A stretch of 64,000 nucleotides of DNA, from assembly GCF_900107545.1 (NCBI RefSeq), contig NZ_FNQZ01000010.1:1-64000 (forward strand), read 5' to 3'. This document shows positions 7,878 through 18,596 of this stretch, one piece after another (position 1 is the stretch's first letter; each line of letters begins with the position of its first letter). The notes under the pieces are model-generated. The model was not told the DNA's origin and searched no databases. It saw only the letters and a list, made by a program, of their open reading frames with translations. A program made the translations under genes and the position numbers. Origin of the DNA: Pseudobutyrivibrio sp. ACV-2 (GTDB lineage Bacteria > Bacillota > Clostridia > Lachnospirales > Lachnospiraceae).

Positions 7878-10037
7878 TTAGTTCTTCTTTTCTTTATTAA
7901 GCTTCATAGTCAGCGCTATACGTCCTTTTTTCTCATCAACTGACAAAACTTCTACATCTACAATGTCACCAACTGAAACAACCTCTAGTGGGTGCTTGAT
8001 ATAGCGGTCTGTCATCTGCGAAATGTGCACAAGACCATCCTGGTGTACACCGATGTCTATGAATGCACCAAAGTCGATTACATTTCTAACTGTACCTTTA
8101 AGCTGCATTCCAGGCTTAAGATCCTTCATTTCAAGGACGTCACTTTTTAGGATTGGCTTTGGCATGTCCTCACGTGGATCACGTCCCGGTTTTTCAAGTT
8201 CTTTAACGATATCCTCTAAAGTCATCTCACCAACACCAAGTTCTGTGGATAAAGCCTTGATATCAGAGATACTTTTGTGGATATCCTTAAGTGTACCTGC
8301 AGCTATATCTTTGGTGTTAAAGCCTAATTTTTCAAGAAGGGCTTTTGCAGCATCGTAGCTCTCTGGGTGTACCGCTGTGGCATCAAGAGGATTCTTTCCA
8401 CCGATGATGCGCATAAAGCCTGCGCACTGTTCGAAGGCTTTGGGTCCAAGCTTTGGTACCTTTTTAAGCTCCGCTCTTGAATTGAAACGGCCATTAGCTT
8501 CACGGTACTCTACGATATTTTTCGCAATGGTCTTATTGATACCAGACACATATTCTAAGAGAGATGCAGATGCTGTGTTAAGATCCACACCAACTGCGTT
8601 AACGCAATCCTCAACTACACCTGCTAATGTTTCGTCCAATTTCTTTTGATTCATGTCGTGCTGATATTGTCCTACACCAACTGACTTTGGATCGATTTTA
8701 ACAAGCTCTGCAAGTGGGTCCTGAAGACGGCGTGCCATTGATGTGGCACTACGCTGTCCTACATCGAAATTAGGAAATTCCTCCGTAGCAAGCTTGCTGG
8801 CTGAATATACAGATGCACCGGCTTCGTTAACGATGATATATTCTACCTTTTCAGGTATCTCTTTTAACATGTCTACAATAATCTGCTCTGACTCACGGCT
8901 GGCCGTTCCATTCCCCAGAGAAATAAGGGATACATTGTATTTTTTAATAAGGGCTTTGATAACTTTTTTAGTTTCTTCCACCTTATTCTGAGGAGCTGCT
9001 GGGTAAACAACAGTGGTATCCAACACCTTTCCTGTAGCATCGACTACTGCAATCTTGCAACCTGTTCTGAAGGCTGGATCCCAACCCAGTACATTTCGTC
9101 CTGCGATTGGAGGCTGCATAAGAAGCTGTGTAAGGTTTTTACCGAATACCTTGATAGCTCCATCCTCTGCAACCTCTGTAAGATTGTTTCTGATTTCATT
9201 TTCTATTGATGGCGCAATAAGTCTTGTGTAGGCATCTTCGATAGTAGTGATAAGAGCCTGATTCGTATTTACGTTATCCTTTGTGATAATCTTTTTTTCT
9301 AAATATCTAAGTATATCCTCTACTGGGGCTTCTATAGATACCTTTAGAATCTTTTCCTTTTCACCACGATTGAGAGCAAGGATACGATGTCCAGGAAGCT
9401 TTGCAATAGCTTCATCATAATCGTAGTAATTTTCGTAAACGGATTCTGCCTCTGCATCCTTTGCTTTAGATACGATGCGACCATTTTTAAAAGTCTTTTC
9501 GCGAATCCATGTACGATAATCTGCGTCATCTGAAATGCTTTCAGCAATGATGTCGCATGCTCCTGCGATAGCATCCTCTGCAGTGGTCACCTCTTTTTCC
9601 GGATTAATGAAGGCTTTAGCTTCTTCCTCAAGTGATTTATTTGTCATCTGGAGAATGATGATATTGGCAAGTGGCTCTAAGCCCTTTTCCTTTGCGATGG
9701 TTGCGCGGGTACGACGCTTTGGTCTGTATGGACGATATAAATCGTCAACTGCAACCTGAGTAGTTGCCTCTAAGATAGCTTTTTTAAGCTCCTCTGTGAG
9801 AAGTCCCTGTTCCTCAATTGAAGCAAGACAAGTAGCCTTTTTATCTTCAAGATTACGTAAATACGTAAGACGTTCTGAAAGGGCACGAAGTTGCTCGTCG
9901 TTTAAGCCCCCTGTTACTTCCTTACGATATCTTGAAATAAAAGGGACTGTGTTTCCTTCGTCCAAAAGCTGTACTGCTGCATCTACCTGAGCCTGTCTTA
10001 CCTGAAGCTCGGATGCTATTTGTTTAGTAATATCCAT
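7878..10037 (-). CDS. tex: Tex family RNA-binding transcription accessory protein
   Basis: 719 residues, full length for Tex. Order of parts: N-terminal helical Tex domain with SRYRKEVTGGLNDEQLR (about 35-51), a YqgF-like RNase H fold domain starting near LGWDPAFRTGCKIAVVD, a helix-hairpin-helix region (LNTASASLLEYVSGINKTIAKNIVEYRE...), and a C-terminal S1 RNA-binding domain (LKGTVRNVIDFGAFIDIGVHQDGLVH). Tex binds nucleic acid in the cytoplasm and is linked to transcription and RNA homeostasis; its exact reaction is not settled. It starts 23 bases after the acyltransferase stop, so the two may be co-transcribed. Confidence 0.95.
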   Translation of the reverse strand: MDITKQIASELQVRQAQVDAAVQLLDEGNTVPFISRYRKEVTGGLNDEQLRALSERLTYLRNLEDKKATCLASIEEQGLLTEELKKAILEATTQVAVDDLYRPYRPKRRTRATIAKEKGLEPLANIIILQMTNKSLEEEAKAFINPEKEVTTAEDAIAGACDIIAESISDDADYRTWIREKTFKNGRIVSKAKDAEAESVYENYYDYDEAIAKLPGHRILALNRGEKEKILKVSIEAPVEDILRYLEKKIITKDNVNTNQALITTIEDAYTRLIAPSIENEIRNNLTEVAEDGAIKVFGKNLTQLLMQPPIAGRNVLGWDPAFRTGCKIAVVDATGKVLDTTVVYPAAPQNKVEETKKVIKALIKKYNVSLISLGNGTASRESEQIIVDMLKEIPEKVEYIIVNEAGASVYSASKLATEEFPNFDVGQRSATSMARRLQDPLAELVKIDPKSVGVGQYQHDMNQKKLDETLAGVVEDCVNAVGVDLNTASASLLEYVSGINKTIAKNIVEYREANGRFNSRAELKKVPKLGPKAFEQCAGFMRIIGGKNPLDATAVHPESYDAAKALLEKLGFNTKDIAAGTLKDIHKSISDIKALSTELGVGEMTLEDIVKELEKPGRDPREDMPKPILKSDVLEMKDLKPGMQLKGTVRNVIDFGAFIDIGVHQDGLVHISQMTDRYIKHPLEVVSVGDIVDVEVLSVDEKKGRIALTMKLNKEKKN

Positions 10038-10060
10038 ACTTTAACTCTCTTTTCTATTAA

Positions 10061-11116
10061 TTATTTGTTAAACGCGTTTTTCTTTATCCAATTGGATGTA
10101 CGCATTACTATTTCTGCTGCAAGGGTGCTAAGTATAACGAAAAGCATAAACAGCACCACAAAGTCTTTATTACCATAGTCTGTCACGTCACGATAATAGA
10201 AGAATAATATCATGATTGCATGATGTGTAAGTATAACATACCAGCTGATTTTGGATATGTATGCTATCACTTTATAGAATGTTTTTTCTGGGGAAACATC
10301 AACATCCCTCAAGAGTACAAACAGTGTGATAGCCATGGCTGCATAGAATATTTCTTTGATTTCCAACGAAAAATCAACAGGCATCATTTGTGGCATATAG
10401 CCTGCAATCATAAAATAAACAAGTGCTGCTATGAATATAATCAGGCTGATAGTCCTGGCTGGAGGCGAGAATGTTTTGTCGCCAAAATATTTGTACAGGA
10501 ACATGCCAAGATAAAAATATACCACTACAAAAAGCGGATTTTTAAATACCTCAAGTGGGAATGGATTTCGTACGTAAAGGACAAATGCCGACCAGATAAC
10601 TAACGCTGCCAAAGTGATTTTATCAAACCTGTGAAGCAGTCTGGACAAAAGAGGGAACAGCAAATAGCATATGACAATGCAGGACATAAACCACTCTCCT
10701 ATCATGTAGAAATTGGAATGGAGCTGGTTCATAACACCATCAATACCCAGAATAGTATCTATAAATGTATAGGTTCTGGAATAGTAGCCAGGGGTCTTGT
10801 TATTCACAAAGAAATATAAGAAAAACATCATGAAATATGCTACATAAAAAGGTATGTAAATACCCTTGAAGCGCCTGATAAAATAATCCTTTAGAGGGAT
10901 GTTTTCCTCATGGTTGTGCATCAGGGCGTAGCCTGAAATCAGAAACAGAGAAATGCTGGCCGGTCTGGCCATGATATTGAAAAAATAATTCATGTCGGCC
11001 ATGATTTTCTCCTGGCCGCCTGCTGTAAGCAGATAGCTTATGGTGTAGTGATAGGCAAAAATAAACAATACCCCTATTACTCTAAGTATATCTAAACCGA
11101 ATATTCGCTTCTTCAT
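10061..11116 (-). CDS. acyltransferase family 3 membrane protein
   Basis: 351 residues from the ATG at 11116, which has AGGAG eight bases upstream. The longer frame to 11221 starts inside a terminator hairpin and is rejected. The protein has about ten hydrophobic segments and the family-3 opening GLDILRVIGVLFIFAYHYTISYL with the conserved His in the first helix; a TSxxLFLISGYAL-like segment follows near residue 60. Members O-acetylate or otherwise acylate sugars, peptidoglycan or lipids at the membrane. No glycan genes adjoin it here, so the substrate cannot be inferred. Confidence 0.8.
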   Translation of the reverse strand: MKKRIFGLDILRVIGVLFIFAYHYTISYLLTAGGQEKIMADMNYFFNIMARPASISLFLISGYALMHNHEENIPLKDYFIRRFKGIYIPFYVAYFMMFFLYFFVNNKTPGYYSRTYTFIDTILGIDGVMNQLHSNFYMIGEWFMSCIVICYLLFPLLSRLLHRFDKITLAALVIWSAFVLYVRNPFPLEVFKNPLFVVVYFYLGMFLYKYFGDKTFSPPARTISLIIFIAALVYFMIAGYMPQMMPVDFSLEIKEIFYAAMAITLFVLLRDVDVSPEKTFYKVIAYISKISWYVILTHHAIMILFFYYRDVTDYGNKDFVVLFMLFVILSTLAAEIVMRTSNWIKKNAFNK

Positions 11117-11163
11117 TAGGAAAGCTCCTTTAAAAAATTTCTTTAATAAGTATAGTAAAACAG

Positions 11164-11215
11164 GGCATAAAAAAGCAAGCAGAAACCAATACAGATGGTT
11201 TCTACTTGCTTTTAA
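11164..11215 (-). terminator. terminator after the glycerol-oxidation genes
   Basis: Long stem AAGCAAGTAGAAACCA / TGGTTTCTGCTTGCTT (one G-U or mismatch) with T-tract on the minus strand. It lies about 65 bases after the DUF1667 gene and before the acyltransferase start. A degenerate piece of the GC-rich repeat lies at 11222-11277. Confidence 0.85.
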
Positions 11216-11277
11216 TTGCATGATTCATCCGTCACCTAAAAGGCGACACTTTTCACTTATCGCTGAAGGCTAAATGG

Positions 11278-11643
11278 CTAGATGGTTTCTACGTTTCGTG
11301 TAGCTACTACATCTACCCCTGTTCCGCAGACATCTTTTACTACCACGTCTCCAATATGAATTGGAGCCTTCATAACTGCTGCATCAATCTCTTTCATTAC
11401 ATCAGCTATTTTGTCCTTTGGAATGTTGGACTTTGTTTTGACTGATACACGAGGCTTGTCGCCGCCTAGGATAACAGCTGTAGATGTAACTGTTCTCTCT
11501 GGATGAGTTACCTCGTTTTTAGCGTAATTCTCTCCACTTTTGCAGGTGTTACCTGTTACAGATGTAACCTCACCATTTTCTAATTCTACTGTAATCGCAC
11601 AACCCATTGGGCAGCCGATACATGTTAACTCTCTTTTTTCCAT
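11278..11643 (-). CDS. DUF1667 protein of the anaerobic glycerol-oxidation set
   Basis: 121 residues. It begins with a cysteine cluster CIGCPMGC (residues 8-15) and has a third conserved Cys in GNTCKSG, suggesting a small metal or Fe-S site; the rest matches the DUF1667 pattern (THPERTVTSTAVI...PKDKI). In Clostridia this gene regularly follows two flavoproteins, as here, and its C-terminus ends in a short hydrophilic tail. It probably serves the electron-transfer part of glycerol-3-phosphate oxidation, much as GlpC does elsewhere, but this is inference from context. It lies 19 bases after the second flavoprotein gene. Confidence 0.85.
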   Translation of the reverse strand: MEKRELTCIGCPMGCAITVELENGEVTSVTGNTCKSGENYAKNEVTHPERTVTSTAVILGGDKPRVSVKTKSNIPKDKIADVMKEIDAAVMKAPIHIGDVVVKDVCGTGVDVVATRNVETI

Positions 11644-11662
11644 TTTATCTTCTGCCTCCTAC

Positions 11663-12925
11663 TTACTCTGCTTCGATTTTAACTGTAATTTTCTTAAGCT
11701 CTGGTTTTGCTGAAAGCTTATCTTTAAGAAGAATAACCTGTTCCATTTCACCTGGAGCCATAATACGTTTTTTGTTGTGCATTACACGCTCATCATCAAA
11801 GTAAACGCTGACATATGAATCCTTGTATACTGCACCAACTCTGAAACGAACTGTGAGCTTGTCGTCCATTCTGTCTACATTGATTGTAGATGGAACTGTA
11901 TATCTGGCGCCATCTGTGGCAACGATTTCGATGTCTGCCGCGCCATCTGAGAGCTCACCTTTTACAAATTTTGCTGCGTTTTGGCCAGCTCTATCTGCTT
12001 CCTCGGAAACATAGTCAACAAGATCATGTACATGAAGGACATTTCCGCAGGCGAATACGCCAGGGATGTTGGTCTCAAGTGACTCATTTACGATAGGGCC
12101 GCTTGTGATAGGACTCATCTCTACACCAGCAGTTCTTGAAAGCTCATTTTCTGGAATAAGTCCGCAAGAAAGAAGCAGTGTATCACAGGTATATCTTTCC
12201 TCTGTGCCAGGAATTGGCTTGCCCTTATTATCAACTGCTGCAATTGTAACGGCTGTAAGGTGTTCCTTGCCTTCGATATCTACAACTGTGTGTGAAAGCT
12301 TAAGAGGAATACCAAAATCATCAAGACACTGAACTATATTTCTTTTTAAGCCGCCTGAATATGGCATAAGCTCAGCAACCACTTTAACCTTGGCGCCTTC
12401 GAGTGTCATACGACGAGCCATGATAAGTCCGATATCGCCTGAACCAAGGATTACTACCTCACGGCCTGGCATATATCCCTCAATATTCACAAGGCGCTGA
12501 GCTGTACCTGCAGAGAAAATACCTGCCGGTCTGTAGCCTGGAATATTTAAAGCTCCTCTTGGACGCTCTCTACATCCCATGGCAAGGATAACTGCACCAG
12601 CCTTAATCTGATACATTCCATCCTCACGGCTCATGGCAGTAACAACTCTGTCGCTTGAGATATCCATAACCATGGTGTTGAGCTTGTACTCAATTTTTGC
12701 ATCGAGAACCTTTTCAATAAAACGGTATGCATATTCAGGGCCTGTGAGCTCCTCTTTAAAAGTATGAAGTCCAAAACCATTGTGGATGCACTGGTTAAGG
12801 ATTCCACCCAACTCTTTATCACGTTCTAATATAAGAATTTTATCTACACCAGCGTTTCTGGCTGCAACAGCTGCTGCAAGTCCTGCTGGGCCACCGCCAA
12901 CAATAACAATATCATAATTCAACAT
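11663..12925 (-). CDS. FAD/NAD(P)-dependent oxidoreductase of the glycerol set
   Basis: 420 residues. An FAD-binding Rossmann motif IVGGGPAGLAAAVAA lies at the N-terminus and a second dinucleotide fold (EVVILGSGDIGLIMARRM) near residue 160; PGVFACGNVLHVHDLVD is the usual C-terminal FAD motif of this group. The fold is that of NADH oxidase or sarcosine-oxidase-alpha-like subunits. Placed between the GlpA-like enzyme and DUF1667 protein, it probably passes electrons from FADH2 to NAD(P) or another carrier, a role analogous to GlpB; the acceptor is not known. Its start overlaps the upstream gene's stop region by one base, implying coupling. Confidence 0.85.
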   Translation of the reverse strand: MLNYDIVIVGGGPAGLAAAVAARNAGVDKILILERDKELGGILNQCIHNGFGLHTFKEELTGPEYAYRFIEKVLDAKIEYKLNTMVMDISSDRVVTAMSREDGMYQIKAGAVILAMGCRERPRGALNIPGYRPAGIFSAGTAQRLVNIEGYMPGREVVILGSGDIGLIMARRMTLEGAKVKVVAELMPYSGGLKRNIVQCLDDFGIPLKLSHTVVDIEGKEHLTAVTIAAVDNKGKPIPGTEERYTCDTLLLSCGLIPENELSRTAGVEMSPITSGPIVNESLETNIPGVFACGNVLHVHDLVDYVSEEADRAGQNAAKFVKGELSDGAADIEIVATDGARYTVPSTINVDRMDDKLTVRFRVGAVYKDSYVSVYFDDERVMHNKKRIMAPGEMEQVILLKDKLSAKPELKKITVKIEAE

Positions 12926-14385
12926 TATTGCTCGCCTCCCTTCTGATTCTTGGTGCGCTCAATTACGATGTTTGAACGTCCACCGCTCTTTGTGATTTCT
13001 TCGTAGTTAAGGCCGAGCTCTCTATGAAGAATTTCCATTGTTTTAGGAGAACAGAAACCTGCCTGGCATCTTCCCATTCCAGCACGTGTTCTTCTCTTAA
13101 CTCCGTCTAATGAACGAGCGCCAAGTGGTCTGTGGATTGCATCAAGGATTTCTCCCTCAGATATAGATTCGCAACGACAAATAATATTGCCATATGCTGG
13201 ATTTTTCTTGATTAATTCGTTTCTTTCTTCAATTGTTAATTCTGATGGGTTCATGACATCTTTTCTGGTGCTAATCCAGTTTGCCTTTGGTGTAAGTCCC
13301 ATCATATCCTTTAACATATTTCCTACCATCTCGCCTATAGCTGGGCTTGATGTAAGACCTGGGGATTCAATTGCAGCTACATCGATAAAGTGTGGTGCAC
13401 CATCTACTTCGCCTATGATAAACTCGTGGCGTGCCTCGTGGGCACGAAGACCAGCAAAGGATGTGATAACCTTTCTCATTGGAAGGTTCTTTACATGGTC
13501 ATTTGCCTTTGCAATAAGATCATTGATACCAGCTGCTGTAGTATTTGTTCCCTCTTTATCCTCGATATCGATGGCAGTAGGGCCAACGATAAGATTTCCA
13601 TGAACAGTAGGTGAAACCAAAACACCTTTACCAAGATTGGTAGGCTGTGGGAAGATAGTATGAGAAACATGTGTACCTACTTCCTTGTCTAATAGACAAT
13701 AGTCACCACGTCTTGGGATGATTTCGATTTTATCATCTGGTTTACTTACCATGTTGTGGATTACACCAGAATGAACACCTGCTGCATTTACAACATATTT
13801 TGAAACATACTCACCGTTGTTGGTGCGAATGTGCCATAGTCCATCTTCATCTTTTTTAATATCTTCTACCTTTGTATTAAATCTAAAGTCTACTCCATTT
13901 ACATTTGCATTTTCTGCCATTGCAATACATAGCTTGAATGGGCAGATAATACCGCCAGTTGGTGCATATAATGCTCCTTCTACATTGTCAGAAAGGTTTG
14001 GCTCCATCTCAAGGGCTTCCTCACGGGTGAGAATTTTAAGGCCCTTAACCCCATTTTTAACGCCCCTATCATAGAGGTCCTGTAGGCCTGGAAGAGCCTC
14101 CTTGTGGATACAAACAACCATAGAACCGTTTCTTTTGAACGGAATGTCCAAATCACGGCAGAGGTCGTCCATCATCTCATTTCCGCGTACGTTTAATTTT
14201 GCCATCAGTGAACCGGCTGCAGCATCAAAGCCTGCGTGCACAATTGCAGAATTTGCTTTCGATGTACCCTCACAAACATCTTCACACTTTTCAAGAACAC
14301 AGACGCCCACTTCAAAACGTGAGAGTTCTCTTGCAATTGCGCTACCAGAAACGCCTGCGCCTATGATTATGACATCATACAACAT
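12925..14385 (-). CDS. FAD-dependent glycerol-3-phosphate dehydrogenase-like protein with BFD-type [2Fe-2S] domain
   Basis: 486 residues. The N-terminal FAD motif IIGAGVSGSAIARELSRF is followed by a DAO-type oxidoreductase domain, and residues about 400-460 form a BFD-like domain with cysteines in NIICRCE and MGRCQAGFC, able to bind a [2Fe-2S] cluster. This matches the anaerobic GlpA type, oxidising sn-glycerol-3-phosphate to dihydroxyacetone phosphate. The gene has AGGAG before its ATG. It follows glpF, but a clear terminator (14416-14468) intervenes, so it is expressed by read-through or from a promoter in the 14469-14540 gap. Confidence 0.88.
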   Translation of the reverse strand: MLYDVIIIGAGVSGSAIARELSRFEVGVCVLEKCEDVCEGTSKANSAIVHAGFDAAAGSLMAKLNVRGNEMMDDLCRDLDIPFKRNGSMVVCIHKEALPGLQDLYDRGVKNGVKGLKILTREEALEMEPNLSDNVEGALYAPTGGIICPFKLCIAMAENANVNGVDFRFNTKVEDIKKDEDGLWHIRTNNGEYVSKYVVNAAGVHSGVIHNMVSKPDDKIEIIPRRGDYCLLDKEVGTHVSHTIFPQPTNLGKGVLVSPTVHGNLIVGPTAIDIEDKEGTNTTAAGINDLIAKANDHVKNLPMRKVITSFAGLRAHEARHEFIIGEVDGAPHFIDVAAIESPGLTSSPAIGEMVGNMLKDMMGLTPKANWISTRKDVMNPSELTIEERNELIKKNPAYGNIICRCESISEGEILDAIHRPLGARSLDGVKRRTRAGMGRCQAGFCSPKTMEILHRELGLNYEEITKSGGRSNIVIERTKNQKGGEQ

Positions 14386-14415
14386 ATTATCTTCTCCTAT
14401 TTTCTAATTTTTTTG

Positions 14416-14468
14416 AAAAAAGGAGTCGGTGATTAAACGCACGTACAAATGCGTTCAATACCGACTCC
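14416..14468 (-). terminator. terminator between glpF and the oxidation genes
   Basis: On the minus strand GGAGTCGGT and ACCGACTCC pair perfectly, with an inner stem (AACGCA/TGCGTT), followed by TTTTTT. It splits the glycerol locus into an uptake/phosphorylation part and an oxidation part. Confidence 0.88.
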
Positions 14469-14540
14469 AATCCTCAGCGTATCAATAATTTAGTTATAAA
14501 TGGCTTCAGTATTGACTACTGAAATTCTTATATGTTTATT

Positions 14541-15263
14541 CTAGCCGAACATCTGGGCAGCTGCAAGTACATTATAAAGAAGAGATGCAACAACACCACC
14601 ACAGATAGGAGCTACTAGAGGAATCCAACCATATCCCCAGTTAGCGTTCTTCTTGCCAAAGCTTGGAGCAAGGAGCTGATAAGCTAAACGAGGAGCTGAA
14701 TCTCTTGCTGCATTCATAGCGTATCCTGTAAGGCCACCAAATGAAGCACCACAAGCAACGATTACACCGTATACAAGTACCCAAACAACACGGTCAGCGC
14801 CTGCTGGAATAAGAGCAAGTGTGAATACAAGTACGAATGTAGCTACAAACTCTGAAAGGAAATTAAGTACTGTGTTTGGTATAGAAGGTCCAGTACAGAA
14901 GCATCCTCTAACTACATCATCATTAGCTGTTGCTCTGATGTGATCACCATAGAGGCAAATAAGGATAGCTGCGCCAACGAAACCACCAAGCATCTGTGCA
15001 ACAATCTGTCCTGGAACTGTGCTCCAGTCACCGCTTCTGATAGCGATGCCGATTGTAACTGCAGGGTTGAATGCTGATGGACATCCTGTAAAGTTGCTCA
15101 TTGCAAATGCAGGAACCATAACTGCCATTCCCCAACCGATGAGGATGTGAACTACTCCGCCACCCTTGAAGCCTGATTTCTCAAGTGATGTGTTACAGCA
15201 AACACCATCGCCTAGTAAAACCAGCAAGATAGTACCAATAAACTCACCTACGTAAACTGACAT
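14541..15263 (-). CDS. glpF: glycerol facilitator (aquaglyceroporin, MIP family)
   Basis: 240 residues with six predicted membrane helices and two half-helices. The first channel motif is intact (CPSAFNPAVTIGIA). The second reads GYAMNAARDSAPRL, i.e. NAA rather than the usual NPA, while the following Arg-Asp of glycerol facilitators (ARD) is kept. It moves glycerol across the inner membrane by facilitated diffusion. It lies 25 bases downstream of glpK and is followed by a terminator. A glycerol rather than water channel is supported by the RD residues and the neighbours. Confidence 0.93.
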   Translation of the reverse strand: MSVYVGEFIGTILLVLLGDGVCCNTSLEKSGFKGGGVVHILIGWGMAVMVPAFAMSNFTGCPSAFNPAVTIGIAIRSGDWSTVPGQIVAQMLGGFVGAAILICLYGDHIRATANDDVVRGCFCTGPSIPNTVLNFLSEFVATFVLVFTLALIPAGADRVVWVLVYGVIVACGASFGGLTGYAMNAARDSAPRLAYQLLAPSFGKKNANWGYGWIPLVAPICGGVVASLLYNVLAAAQMFG

Positions 15264-15288
15264 AATAATTTCCCCCTTTATTTAATTT

Positions 15289-17435
<2,147 letters not shown>

Positions 17436-17472
17436 TATTTACACTCCATACTACCCTCATGCATTTAGGCAC

Positions 17473-17529
17473 AAAAAAAGAACATGCCTAATGATGCAAG
17501 AGCTCATCTCTTGAAACAGCCACATTCTC
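17473..17529 (-). promoter_or_regulatory. GlpP-dependent leader terminator (antitermination site)
   Basis: On the minus strand GAATGTGGC pairs with GGCATGTTC (two G-U pairs and one mismatch), directly followed by seven T; inside it CAAGAG and CTCTTG form a smaller hairpin. The segment is much like the leaders of other Firmicute glp operons, where GlpP with glycerol-3-phosphate prevents termination. Preceding conserved text (GTGAGAGATGAGA, 17525-17537) may be part of the recognition site. It lies 38 bases upstream of glpP. Confidence 0.75.
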
Positions 17530-17564
17530 ATCTCTCACGGGCATTTATTAACTTTTATAAGTTA

Positions 17565-17593
17565 ATGATACACGACAGCAGGGTAAAATTCAA
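17565..17593 (-). promoter_or_regulatory. promoter of the glp operon
   Basis: TTGAAT (17588-17593, minus strand) and TATCAT (17565-17570) with a 17-base spacer, placing the start about 30 bases before the leader terminator region. The region 17594-17750 upstream is AT-rich with no gene; it holds a near-palindrome TGTACAATTGGTACA around 17730-17744. Confidence 0.7.
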
Positions 17594-17753
17594 CATAATT
17601 TTTTCACGATTTCTACATTAATTGTACATAATTGATAAATATTGCTATTGTATACAGTGATTTAAGAAGTAAATATAGATAATTAGAAGATTATATTGTC
17701 TGTTTTCATTAGAGATATTAGCTATTATATGTACAATTGGTACATTTAAGGGC

Positions 17754-17794
17754 AAAACAAAAGCAAGTTTTGATAACAAAACTTGCTTTTAAAT
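17754..17794 (-). terminator. terminator after thrH
   Basis: AAGCAAGTTTTG / CAAAACTTGCTT perfect 12-bp stem with a 4-nt loop and T-runs on both strands; it lies 5 bases after the thrH stop. Confidence 0.88.
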
Positions 17795-17798
17795 CCTT

Positions 17799-18401
17799 TT
17801 AGTTTTGTGCCTTTACTATGGCATCATATAAATCATCGTACTCTTCAAATGCTGGATATTGCGGATAATCCTTTTTAATAGCATCTGTGGTACGGAATAA
17901 AAAGCCTGCTTTTGATGTTTCAATCATGGCAAGATCATTGAAGCTATCACCACTGGCAATGGTCTCAAAACCACATGACTGTAATGCTCTTACAGTAGTA
18001 AGCTTACTCTTATCGCAGCGCATCTTGTAGCCTGTAATTTCACCATTATCTGCAACAATAAGTTCATTACAGAAAATAGTAGGCATACCAAGTTTTTCCA
18101 TAAGAGGCCCTGCAAACTGTGAAAATGTATCACTGATAATAATAACCTGTCCCTGTGCTCTGAGCTTGTCTAAGAATTCTTTGGCACCTGGTAGTGGATC
18201 GATAGTTGCAATGGTTTCCTGGATTTCTTTTAAACCAAGGCTATGCTCCTTTAGGATTGCAATTCTGTAATTCATAAGCTTGTCGTAGTCTGGCTCGTCG
18301 CGAGTAGTTTTCTTAAGCTCTGGGATACCTGATGCTTCTGCAAATGCAATCCAAATTTCTGGGACTAAAACACCTTCTAAATCTAAACATGTAACGTACA
18401 T
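17799..18401 (-). CDS. thrH: phosphoserine phosphatase / homoserine phosphotransferase ThrH
   Basis: 200-residue HAD-superfamily enzyme. The opening CLDLEGVLVPEIW has the ThrH-type D-x-E nucleophile motif (Asp7, Glu9), distinct from classic SerB (DxD). VIISDTFSQFA and ASGDSFNDLAM supply motif II and the C-terminal Asp pair. Known ThrH enzymes dephosphorylate phosphoserine and can move the phosphate to homoserine, giving O-phosphohomoserine. Here it lies next to homoserine dehydrogenase, which fits a threonine-route role in place of ThrB. AGGAG precedes its ATG. A GC-rich repeat lies between it and hom. Confidence 0.92.
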   Translation of the reverse strand: MYVTCLDLEGVLVPEIWIAFAEASGIPELKKTTRDEPDYDKLMNYRIAILKEHSLGLKEIQETIATIDPLPGAKEFLDKLRAQGQVIIISDTFSQFAGPLMEKLGMPTIFCNELIVADNGEITGYKMRCDKSKLTTVRALQSCGFETIASGDSFNDLAMIETSKAGFLFRTTDAIKKDYPQYPAFEEYDDLYDAIVKAQN

Positions 18402-18468
18402 AGCATATTCTCCTAATGTGGTAAGATTCTAAATAAGAAGATTACATTCAATAATTTACACACTGACA

Positions 18469-18593
18469 CCTCATCCGCCCCTCGCCGGGGTGGCAGATAA
18501 TGCTAAAGCATTATCTCTTCCCTTCGGGCACCTTCCCACTCGCCGTGGTGGCAGATAACGCTAAAGCATTATCTCTTCCCTCAAGGGGAAGGC
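18469..18593. repeat. GC-rich palindromic intergenic repeat, copy 2 (tandem units)
   Basis: Contains two nearly identical direct units of about 41 bases (18482-18522 and 18540-18580), each with a GCAGATAATGCTAAAGCATTATCT-type palindrome (one unit has AACGC), framed by CCTCATCCGCCC and CTTCCC / CCTCAAGGGGAAGG pieces. It belongs to the family seen at 5376-5477 and 42437-42515. It lies between hom and thrH and its last hairpin may end hom transcription. Confidence 0.88.
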
Positions 18594-18596
18594 ATA

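Noticed and set aside
8023-9990. Several plus-strand ORFs opposite tex
   Set aside because: They are antisense shadows of the intact tex gene.
11117-11221. N-terminal extension of the acyltransferase near 11.1 kb
   Set aside because: The extension begins inside a perfect terminator hairpin, and the ATG at 11116 has a good ribosome site and begins the conserved family text.
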